Shown: one piece after another, positions 1 through 4,723 of the stretch
Numbering within the stretch: the first letter of the stretch is position 1
How the letters are laid out: each line of letters begins with the position of its first letter
Assembly: GCA_003644405.1 (NCBI GenBank)
Contig: QNCE01000084.1
Span: 1 to 5,399, forward strand
Length of the DNA stretch: 5,399 nucleotides
Direction: 5' to 3'
Origin: Candidatus Omnitrophota bacterium
Lineage (GTDB): Bacteria; Omnitrophota; Gorgyraeia; Duberdicusellales; 4484-171
Notes under the pieces: generated by a model
What the model was told of the DNA's origin: nothing
The model's database searches: none
What the model saw: the letters and a program-made list of their open reading frames with translations, nothing else
Program-made: the position numbers and the translations under genes

Positions 1-10
1 AAGTGTTATA

Positions 11-190
11 TTAACTGTTGCTATTCTTGAGAGCGAACCTCACCCAGTCTAATCCCTTTACAGAGATACCTGCCAATTCTTCTGTCTGAGACAGATCCAC
101 CCTTGGTAGAAAAGGAGATTTTCCATTTTTATATCGGCTGTAGTCTCTTGCATCAATATAAGGCTTTCTGCCAAAGTGTAGTTCTTCACA
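11..190 (-). pseudogene. Possible C-terminal remnant of an unrecognised gene
   Basis: On the minus strand a frame ends with TAA at 11-13 and reads back as a plausible C-terminus, including KPYIDARDYSRYKNGK and GLDWVRFALKNSNS. I do not recognise the family. The frame stays open up to an ATG at 283. However, everything above about position 190 lies in a palindromic repeat and translates to repeat-like peptide (SAGRPAYRQAG), so that ATG is probably not a genuine start. No Shine-Dalgarno site precedes it. The likeliest reading is the 3' end of a gene whose 5' part was replaced or interrupted by the repeat. A chance open frame is also possible. A second overlapping frame (58-240) is less protein-like and is not listed. 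Confidence 0.25.
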
Positions 191-380
191 ATTTCGGTAA
201 CAGTTTTTATAATAGGAATGTTTAAACCCAAATTTTTCATTACCTGCCTGACGGTAAGCAGGCCTGCCCGCCGATACTTGCATATGCTTTTAGCAGGCGG
301 GGGAGGAATTTGGGTTTAAATTATCAAACCCCTTTAGAAAAACCTAAACAAATTGCAAATTTGTTACCGAAATGTTGAAG
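181..380. repeat. Nested imperfect palindrome with GC-rich core
   Basis: Three nested inverted repeats share one centre. The outer arms are atttcggtaaca (191-202) and tgttaccgaaat (362-373), with further partial matching outward (cttca at 184-188 against tgaag at 376-380). The middle arms are tttaaacccaaatt (221-234) and aatttgggtttaaa (307-320), a perfect 14-bp match. The core (241-303) holds GC-rich short palindromes: cctgc/gcagg around 243-262 and cccgcc (267-272) with ggcggg (297-302). A related caggcagg lies at 391-398. It looks like a non-coding repeat or MITE-like element with a REP-like core. No transposase is encoded. Confidence 0.6.
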
Positions 381-457
381 TTGTACACGACAGGCAGGTT
401 TGAAGAGGATTATTATAAATCGGAGGCGAAAGAATTAGAGACTCAACAAATTTTTGC

Positions 458-487
458 TTGACAAATGGGGAGCAGCACAGATATTCT
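458..487 (+). promoter_or_regulatory. Sigma-70-type promoter candidate
   Basis: TTGACA at 458-463 is followed after 18 bases by TATTCT at 482-487. The -35 element is a perfect consensus. It points rightward into the 3' end of the convergent exported-protein gene. The only frame it could drive is a 16-codon ORF (494-544, MTPRQLFFKVLYSYLV). It may be an orphan promoter left after rearrangement, a promoter for a short antisense RNA, or chance. Confidence 0.3.
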
Positions 488-531
488 TCATCTATGACAC
501 CTCGTCAGTTATTTTTTAAAGTATTATACTC

Positions 532-1710
532 TTATCTTGTCTGAAATAAAATATTTCTTTGTAAAAGAGGATAAAAATATCCGTAATATCTCTCATCTAG
601 TAGATTGTTTTTGGTTACTTCCATATCTTTCTCATTCTCAGGGGAAACAGCATAGTCATACGGATGTAACTCAAAATCCCCCTTACCTAATCCCAATAGC
701 TGTAACGTAGCTCCTGCAAATAGTATGTCGCCTTCACTTACTCCATATAAAGTTATCTCCTCTCCTGTACGTCCAGCTTTCTCCAATTCTTTCTCAATCG
801 CTTCTCTTTCTTGAGGGTCTAAAAAAGAATCTAAATCTAAAGTTACTTCTATTTCTTCCCAGTTAGTTTTATCAAAGTTTGTCCACACTTTAACTTTCAT
901 CTTCCAATTCCCATCTTTATCTTTATAAACCTTTCCAGTTGCAGCAGGGTCTCCTTTCATCTTTTTCTTCCAATTTTTCTTACCATCAGCAGTCAAATTT
1001 GCTGTAAGAGTAGGATCCAGATGACGCATTTTAAACTGTTCACCATTAATAAAAGCATCTAATCTTGCTCCTTGGCCTTCAGGTACAAGCACAAATCTAA
1101 CTCCATTAATATTGATTTCTTCTCCTACAGCTAGTTCTCCTGAAGTAAGAGCCTCGTATAACTGTTTTAAAGTATCTGCTCTATCCCCTTCATTCATGGA
1201 AGCAAAAACTGGAGCCCAAAATGGACTATCTTGCATAGCGGAAACAAAATCTTTATAATCTGAAACAAAGGATTGGAACAAACTTACATTCCCATTGATA
1301 AAATTAAAGCCTGTTAAAGTCCCATTATAAAGAGAAAAAACCCCTAGAGGAGTATTGTCGGGATTGTAAATCCATGCCATAGCAGGTACAGTTATATCAG
1401 GTAGAACTACTCCCAGAATCTCTTGCGATACAGCCCCAAAATCGACGTTTCCTGTAGAAAGTGTATTCAATATTTCTTGGATACTCGTTACCTGCTGAGG
1501 AGTAAACGTGTCTCCATACACTTGCTCTAGTGACTCTATAGCTTGTTCCCCTGATATTCTGTCTTGAAGTAAATCGTAAAGTATTTGTAGAACGCTACCC
1601 ACTTCTTGGAGATTCTCGTCAATATTTTGTCCTAGAGAAACGCCTTGGGTACATAAGATTAGTCCTCCTATAAAAAATATTATTCCTATAAGTTTACTGT
1701 ACTGTTTCAT
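532..1710 (-). CDS. Exported protein of unknown function (392 aa)
   Basis: I do not recognise the family. The N-terminus is a clear Sec signal: basic MKQYSK, a hydrophobic run LIGIIFFIGGLILC, then a polar region with a likely cleavage site near SLG-QN. The protein is therefore probably periplasmic or surface-associated. The mature part begins helical (residues ~35-90), has a Gly/Asn/Phe-rich beta-like stretch (~115-145), a Lys-rich segment (~243-275), and a C-terminal block (~297-385) ending in YFYPLLQR. GTG at 1716 is also in frame. I chose ATG at 1710 because AGAAGG lies six bases upstream of it, a normal Shine-Dalgarno spacing. The stop is TAA. A promoter lies about 60 bases upstream. The C-terminal block is repeated in the truncated paralogue just upstream (1821-2138), which points to a local gene family. 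No terminator is evident downstream. Confidence 0.85.
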   Translation of the reverse strand: MKQYSKLIGIIFFIGGLILCTQGVSLGQNIDENLQEVGSVLQILYDLLQDRISGEQAIESLEQVYGDTFTPQQVTSIQEILNTLSTGNVDFGAVSQEILGVVLPDITVPAMAWIYNPDNTPLGVFSLYNGTLTGFNFINGNVSLFQSFVSDYKDFVSAMQDSPFWAPVFASMNEGDRADTLKQLYEALTSGELAVGEEININGVRFVLVPEGQGARLDAFINGEQFKMRHLDPTLTANLTADGKKNWKKKMKGDPAATGKVYKDKDGNWKMKVKVWTNFDKTNWEEIEVTLDLDSFLDPQEREAIEKELEKAGRTGEEITLYGVSEGDILFAGATLQLLGLGKGDFELHPYDYAVSPENEKDMEVTKNNLLDERYYGYFYPLLQRNILFQTR

Positions 1711-1758
1711 CGTCACCCTTCTCTTTTTTACCTAAACATATTCTCCGTGGCGTTGGAA

Positions 1759-1798
1759 ATGTTATTTATTTATAACATATACACGTTTACATTTTCAA
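1759..1798 (-). promoter_or_regulatory. Promoter of the exported-protein gene with overlapping inverted repeat
   Basis: On the minus strand TTGAAA (1793-1798) and TATAAA (1769-1774) are separated by 18 bases, upstream of the ATG at 1710. A 7-bp inverted repeat, atgttat (1759-1765) and ataacat (1772-1778), overlaps the -10 element. This is the position of a possible repressor operator, though the repeat is AT-rich and could be chance. Confidence 0.5.
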
Positions 1799-1820
1799 GA
1801 TTTCCAAACAAACTTTTGTT

Positions 1821-2138
1821 TTACCGATACTGACGCTGTAATAAAGGATAGAAAATCTCATACCCAGAACTAGAAAAAATGTTATCTCTCTTGTTAATAC
1901 GTTGCACTGGCTCAGCTATATCATCTTGAACAAATTTGTTCTCTGCTTCAATAATGGTATCATAAGGATGCCAAGGTTCATACTCCCAAATACCTAACCC
2001 TACCACCTCTAAAGTGTAACCATCACCAATTAATCCGTCATCTGTCCAACCATGTAGAGTCATAACCTCCCTTAAATGCTCTTCAATAAACGCTACCTCT
2101 TCCTCAGTTAAATGCTCTGCACTCGGCGCTCCTTCTTC
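1821..2138 (-). pseudogene. 5'-truncated paralogue of the downstream exported protein
   Basis: The minus-strand frame is open from after a TAA at 2139-2141 to the TAA at 1821-1823. It clearly matches the C-terminal ~90 residues of the gene at 532-1710. LTEEEVAFIEEHL aligns with LDPQEREAIEKEL, MTLHGWTDDG with ITLYGVSEGD, TLEVVGLG with TLQLLGLG, and HPYD and FYPLLQR are identical. The homology continues upstream of the only ATG (2063), through residues GAPSAEHLTEEEVAFIEEHLREV written here as separate blocks: GAPSAEHLTEEE then VAFIEEHLREV. The signal peptide and first ~300 residues of the family are missing. A purine-rich AGGGAGG ends only two bases before the ATG, too close for a good ribosome site. 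I read this as the 3' remnant of a duplicated gene. An 80-residue protein starting at 2063 cannot be excluded. Confidence 0.65.
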
Positions 2139-2167
2139 TTACCAGATTCAAAGTTAATCTCTTTTAT

Positions 2168-2218
2168 AGGCTATATACCTCCTTTCCTTATCTTAGGAGG
2201 ATATAGCCTTTTTTATTT
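2168..2218 (+). terminator. Rho-independent terminator on the plus strand
   Basis: Left arm aggctatat (2168-2176) plus cctcct (2178-2183, after a bulged A) pairs with aggagg (2195-2200) plus atatagcct (2201-2209). This gives 15 bp with an 11-base loop, followed by ttttt-a-ttt (2210-2218). The T-tract makes it plus-strand oriented. No plus-strand gene precedes it in the window, so it may belong to deleted sequence or act as a leader attenuator for the gene at 2304. Confidence 0.75.
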
Positions 2219-2303
2219 AGCTTGTCAAGAATTTACACACAATATTTTACAGTACCACCTAGCTACAGATTTGACTATACATTTTTTAAGTTAAATATTT
2301 TAT

Positions 2304-2765
2304 ATGGTAAAGATAATAATCTTTATTTTAACTAGTGTATGGTTGTATTCTTATGGGATAATATGTAACACGGAGGAAGGAAGAGTATGGAGAGAAAATA
2401 AACTATACCGGGGTGAAGATTACTATAAATTAAAACGGACAGAAGAAGAAAGAATAAAGACAATAGTTGAAGATTTTGCTATAGCATTATTAGCAAAAGA
2501 TGTAGAGAGATTATCAGAACTGTCATATTATAAAGGTTCCCAGCTTGAAAAAAGAGATAAGATTTCAGCGCTTATTACTTCTTATCATAACCACAGAGGA
2601 CTTGTTTGCCATAACATAGAAGTAGTTTCTGTAAAAACAGACAAAAATATAGAAAATGGAAAAGCTGTTGTAAGAATACATTATTCTTCGTTAGAGGCTT
2701 TAGGTGGCTTGGGAACCGCGCCTATTATAGACACCTGGAATTTTATTTATAAAGATGGAGATTGA
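2304..2765 (+). CDS. Small exported protein, possibly NTF2-like fold (153 aa)
   Basis: The N-terminus (MVKIIIFILTSVWLYSYG) is a signal peptide or membrane anchor. Cys21 (GIIC) is a weak lipobox at best. The mature part starts charged and helical: RTEEERIKTIVEDFAIALLA, then KDVERLSELSY. It ends in beta-like strands (KAVVRIHYSS, TWNFIYKDGD). Helix, a short motif about a residue pool, then strands ending in W-x-F-x-Y-K-D-G resembles small NTF2-like or SnoaL-like proteins. That is an impression from pattern, not an identified family. It is the only plus-strand gene supported here. A possible TTGACT at 2271-2276 lies upstream, but no good -10 element and no Shine-Dalgarno site are seen. The UGA stop (2763-2765) stands where such proteins often have Trp; reading through gives six more residues (FFLLKD) before TAA at 2784-2786. 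Confidence 0.7.
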   Translation: MVKIIIFILTSVWLYSYGIICNTEEGRVWRENKLYRGEDYYKLKRTEEERIKTIVEDFAIALLAKDVERLSELSYYKGSQLEKRDKISALITSYHNHRGLVCHNIEVVSVKTDKNIENGKAVVRIHYSSLEALGGLGTAPIIDTWNFIYKDGD

Positions 2766-2829
2766 TTTTTCTTACTGAAAGATTAAATTTTCTTGAAATA
2801 TGGTCAAAGTAAAAGCTTCTAAATCTTAT

Positions 2830-3000
2830 CTAAAAACAGAAGTAAATATTAAAAAAACTAAAACCTAAAATTATAAAACATCTATCCTTCAAGCGCTGAG
2901 TGCTCCTCACTAAAGCATAAACAACGTCTTCAAAGGAGCTCTGTTCCTTATGATGCTCATAAAGTAAGTAAAACTGAAAGAAAATCTTTGTTCGCTGCAT
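2830..3000 (-). CDS. Possible small protein downstream of 5S rRNA (56 aa)
   Basis: A minus-strand frame starts at ATG 3000 and ends with TAG at 2830-2832. It begins MQRTKIFFQFYLLYEHHKEQ and continues SSFEDVVYALVRSTQRLKDR, then a hydrophobic tail (CFIILGFSFFNIYFCF). The composition of the first 40 residues is protein-like in an AT-rich stretch. The tail resembles a membrane segment but could be translated AT-rich spacer. No Shine-Dalgarno site is visible and I do not recognise it. It lies in the same direction as the rRNA operon, about 90 bases past 5S. Confidence 0.25.
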   Translation of the reverse strand: MQRTKIFFQFYLLYEHHKEQSSFEDVVYALVRSTQRLKDRCFIILGFSFFNIYFCF

Positions 3001-3081
3001 CCACGAAGTATATCAAAAAAGTAATTTTTTACTAAAAAATATAAGTATTGGTGTGAGTATTAATCACTTTTACTTGAAAAC

Positions 3082-3087
3082 AAAAAA
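3082..3087 (-). terminator. T-tract directly after 5S rRNA
   Basis: On the minus strand the GC-rich closing helix of 5S rRNA (GCCGGGTGCT paired with AGCACCCGGC) runs straight into six T residues. No separate hairpin follows. Termination may therefore use the 5S end itself, or the T-run may be coincidental. Confidence 0.3.
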
Positions 3088-3205
3088 GCCGGGTGCTGAC
3101 CTACTCTCCCACCCCCTTGCGAGGGCAGTACCATGGGCCCTGGAGGGCTTAACGGCCGTATTCGGAATGGGAACGGGTGTGGCCCCTCCGGTATGAGCAC
3201 CCGGC
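3088..3205 (-). rRNA. rrf: 5S ribosomal RNA
   Basis: The 118-nt minus-strand sequence has complementary ends (GCCGGGTGCT and AGCACCCGGC, helix I). It contains the conserved loop segments GTTCCCATTCCGAATACGG and GGTGGGAGAGTAGGTC typical of bacterial 5S rRNA. The length is close to the usual 115-120 nt. It follows 23S in the same orientation, as in a standard 16S-23S-5S operon. Confidence 0.97.
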
Positions 3206-3251
3206 AAAAGGCGCTGAATGCTTCGCATTATAAAAACCAAAATATTAAAAC

Positions 3252-3458
3252 AGCGCCTTCATAGGGACTCCGTCCCTCTTGACGTTCGGCTCACAGTTTA
3301 CCAAAGATGATAAACCTCGCCTCACTGTCACCCTGAAGTGAATTCAAAGAAGAAAATTTCTTCTTTGATACTACTGCGGGGTGACAGTCCGCCGTGAATG
3401 GCTTCTTAGGTTCAGCTTACAGGCGGACGTCAGAGGGGTAGAACCCCTATGAAGCGCC
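3252..3458. repeat. Inverted pair of a ~32-bp hairpin-bearing module
   Basis: The segment at 3252-3285 and the reverse complement of 3427-3458 are versions of the same module: GCGC, then TTCATAGGG, a small hairpin, then CCCTC, then TGACGT. The hairpin stem is AGGGAC/GTCCCT in one copy and AGGGGT/ACCCCT in the other. Both strands of the stem have changed together, so the hairpin is conserved while its sequence varies. Confidence 0.6.
3325..3387. repeat. 63-bp hairpin with tgtcaccc ends
   Basis: The outer arms ctgtcaccc (3325-3333) and gggtgacag (3379-3387) are perfect. The inner arms tcaaagaagaaa (3344-3355) and tttcttctttga (3357-3368) are perfect with a single-base centre. Between them lie unpaired bulges. 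The tgtcaccctga end resembles dispersed small repeats seen in many bacterial genomes, so this may be an insertion in the spacer rather than a processing stem. Confidence 0.55.
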
Positions 3459-3508
3459 AGTTTTCCGCTCTTTTTAAAGAGCGGGATAGTGCGTAAGCAC
3501 TCTGGCGC
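3454..3508 (-). other. Compact three-way-junction structure just after 23S
   Basis: gcgccag (3454-3460) pairs with ctggcgc (3502-3508). Inside are two hairpins: ccgctcttt/aaagagcgg (3465-3473/3476-3484) and agtgc/gcact with a four-base loop (3488-3492/3497-3501). It begins within a few bases of the 23S 3' end. It is shorter than a tRNA and has no anticodon arm, so a processing signal or inserted repeat is more likely. Confidence 0.5.
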
Positions 3509-3512
3509 AAAA

Positions 3513-3822
3513 GGTTGGGTATCAAGCCGATTGGCCATTAGGAATGCTCGGCTAAATCCGTTACCGGACTTACACCTGCATCCTATCAAGGTCGTAGTCT
3601 CCGACCGGCCTTCACCCCGACGAAATGTCGGGGAGGGATACCTAGTTTTGAGGTGAGCTTCCCGCTTAGATGCCTTCAGCGGTTATCTCATAGGAACACG
3701 GCTACCCAGCCTTTACCGCTGGCGCGATAACTGGTACACCGGAGGTTCCTCTGCCCCGGTCCTCTCGTACTAGGGACAGCTCCTCTTCAGGTATCCTTGC
3801 ACCCACAGTGGATAGAGACCGA
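3513..3822 (-). rRNA. rrl: 23S ribosomal RNA, 3' exon
   Basis: Minus strand, from TCGGTCTCTATCC (equivalent to E. coli 2605 onward) to the mature 3' end. It includes the sarcin-ricin loop AGTACGAGAGGACCGG (3756-3771). The length (~310 nt) agrees with about 300 nt in E. coli. The 3' boundary is approximate: it is placed after the segment GGCTTGATACCCAACC by comparison with other bacterial 23S ends. Helix 98 carries a CCCCGAC/GTCGGGG hairpin (3615-3633), a sequence motif also found twice in the intron. Confidence 0.93.
3615..3633. repeat. CCCCGAC hairpin in 23S helix 98 region
   Basis: ccccgac (3615-3621) and gtcgggg (3627-3633) form a 7-bp stem with a five-base loop. It occupies a variable 23S helix where E. 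coli has an unrelated GACCC/GGGTC stem. Two near copies lie in the intron, at 3838-3855 and 4027-4045. Confidence 0.6.
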
Positions 3823-3837
3823 CAATCTGTTACTTTC

Positions 3838-3855
3838 TCCCGACATTCGTCGGGA
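3838..3855. repeat. CCCGAC hairpin near the intron 3' end
   Basis: tcccgac (3838-3844) and gtcggga (3849-3855) form a 7-bp stem with loop attc, lying 15 bases before the 3' splice site. It matches the hairpins at 3615-3633 and 4027-4045. In the ribozyme it would be a terminal P9-domain hairpin. Confidence 0.6.
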
Positions 3856-4026
3856 TACTGACCCAGCCTTTTTTAATTTCTATTTATCTTAAGTAAAAGA
3901 TTAATCTTCTTTGCAAAATATTGAAAAATAACCGCTATTTTCTTTCCATAGGTTGAATAAAAAGGCTGGGCGGCCTGACATTTCTGTCAGACTCTCACCG
4001 TCGCCGGTGAGTTCGGACTATATCTT

Positions 4027-4045
4027 CCCCGACGTTACGTCGGGG
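4027..4045. repeat. CCCCGACG hairpin forming P8 of the intron
   Basis: ccccgacg (4027-4034) and cgtcgggg (4038-4045) form a perfect 8-bp stem. It sits exactly between P3' and the conserved AAGAUAUAGUCC, where group I introns place P8. Its three-base loop (4035-4037) is the TAA stop codon of the endonuclease gene. Confidence 0.75.
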
Positions 4046-4562
4046 TCTGGCGTACAGTCTCTGAGGGTTCTAGAAGAAGAAATAACTCCTTAAGTGGTAG
4101 TTTTCTGTATCTACCCCTGCTATTCATGGAGTGGGCGATTCTTAAAATTTTCTTTAAACCTTCAAGGGTGAGATGAAGTTTCTTCCCCATCATTCTTATC
4201 ACTTCTTTAAACTTCTCAAAATCATCTCTTTTAGAAAAAAGAGAGTATTTTTCAAAAAAAGGAATCACACGTTGTTCTAAATTCTTTAAATCTCGCACTA
4301 CTAACACCCAAGTAAGATCATAGGGATTTCTGGAATGATTGGGTTTAATATACCCACACCCAAGATGTCTCTGGATTAATTCCAACACTTCCTTACGGTT
4401 ACGGTGCTGACACACATGAAACTCAGGAATAACCTGAATTCCTAATCTCACATTCTTACTTCTCTGGATAGAAATGGAGAAACTTCCCTCACCATCTACA
4501 AAACCGGCGATATAATCGCCCCACTCTCCTTCTAGCCTTCCCTGCTGGTTATCTGCACCCAT
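4035..4562 (-). CDS. Intron-encoded LAGLIDADG homing endonuclease (175 aa)
   Basis: Proteins of this family cut an intron-lacking copy of the host gene so that repair copies the intron in. Here the target would be the 23S joining sequence around position 2604. Residues 17-26 (YIAGFVDGEG) are the LAGLIDADG helix, with Glu25 in the place of the catalytic Asp20 of I-CreI. A single motif in 175 residues suggests a homodimer like I-CreI (163 aa). The rest fits the family: DNA-binding strands (~28-90), VRDLKNLEQRVIPFFEKY (89-106), SKRDDFEKFKEVI with Lys111 as a candidate basic residue, and KLHLTLEGLKKILRIAHSMN (128-147). The tail ETVRQTPT is encoded by P7, P3' and P8. An in-frame TAA four codons upstream fixes ATG 4562 as the first ATG. 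AAGGTGGTGAG (4582-4592) is a good Shine-Dalgarno match but lies 19 bases from the start. The frame looks intact, so activity is possible. Confidence 0.92.
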   Translation of the reverse strand: MGADNQQGRLEGEWGDYIAGFVDGEGSFSISIQRSKNVRLGIQVIPEFHVCQHRNRKEVLELIQRHLGCGYIKPNHSRNPYDLTWVLVVRDLKNLEQRVIPFFEKYSLFSKRDDFEKFKEVIRMMGKKLHLTLEGLKKILRIAHSMNSRGRYRKLPLKELFLLLEPSETVRQTPT

Positions 4563-4723
4563 ATATTTTTACTCTTGATTACTCACCACCTTATTATTTC
4601 AAAGTGGTCCCTTAAAAAAGGGAATCTCTATAGAATAGCATATAGAGACTGAATAATCAAGTAGTAATATGGGATACTCAGACTTCCCAGCATATAGCCA
4701 GATTTATAGACAGCACGGTTCGT

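Larger units (their letters stand above)
2766..3087. other. AT-rich intergenic region between the small exported gene and 5S rRNA
   Basis: I see no RNA gene or strong repeat here. The only candidate gene is the 56-codon minus-strand frame at 2830-3000. A run of six T follows the 5S rRNA on the minus strand (3082-3087). Confidence 0.6.
3206..3512 (-). other. Unusually long, hairpin-rich 23S-5S spacer
   Basis: No tRNA is seen. The spacer is almost fully occupied by inverted repeats. They include aaggcgctg (3208-3216)/cagcgcctt (3251-3259) enclosing aatgc/gcatt (3217-3229); agggac/gtccct (3263-3277); ctgtcaccc (3325-3333)/gggtgacag (3379-3387) enclosing a 12-bp pair (3344-3355/3357-3368); gtccgcc/ggcggac (3387-3393/3422-3428); aggggt/acccct (3434-3448); and a three-way junction at 3454-3508. 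The innermost and outermost stems could serve in rRNA processing, but several look like inserted palindromic repeats. Confidence 0.8.
3823..4723 (-). ncRNA. Group I self-splicing intron in 23S rRNA (after position 2604)
   Basis: The intron of 901 nt interrupts an otherwise continuous 23S. The 5' exon ends in U (4724) and the intron ends in G (3823), the group I rule. P1: exon AGACAGU pairs with internal guide GCUGUCU (4708-4714), seven pairs ending in the required U-G wobble. P10: ACCG (4716-4719) pairs with exon CGGU. P3: 4697-4702 with 4046-4051 (UCUGGC/GCCAGA). P4: 4687-4692 with 4543-4548 (UGCUGG/CCAGCA). P5 side: 4654-4661 with 4574-4581, enclosing two hairpins. P6: GGG/CCC near 4541 and 4066, with the ORF in its loop. 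P7: GACUGU with AUAGUC near 4057 and 4017, inside the conserved AAGAUAUAGUCC. P8: 4027-4034 with 4038-4045. P9 and P9.1 have GCGA and GAAA tetraloops (3994-4011, 3975-3990), and a 12-bp stem (3862-3873/3959-3970) closes an AT-rich extension. Helix assignments were made by eye; I do not assign a subgroup. Confidence 0.93.

Noticed and set aside
181..450. CRISPR array
   Set aside because: The repeats are inverted and nested, not direct repeats with regular spacers, and no cas gene is visible.
2112..2294. Plus-strand 60-codon frame starting MLCTRRSFF
   Set aside because: It runs antisense to the truncated paralogue and straight through the terminator hairpin; no Shine-Dalgarno site and no protein-like pattern.
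3206..3512. A tRNA in the 23S-5S spacer
   Set aside because: No CCA-adjacent acceptor stem, T-loop GTTCGA or anticodon arm; the three-way junction at 3454-3508 is only 55 nt.
3371..3589. Minus-strand 72-codon frame across the spacer and 23S end
   Set aside because: It lies within the spacer hairpins and conserved 23S rRNA; it is a chance frame in structural RNA.
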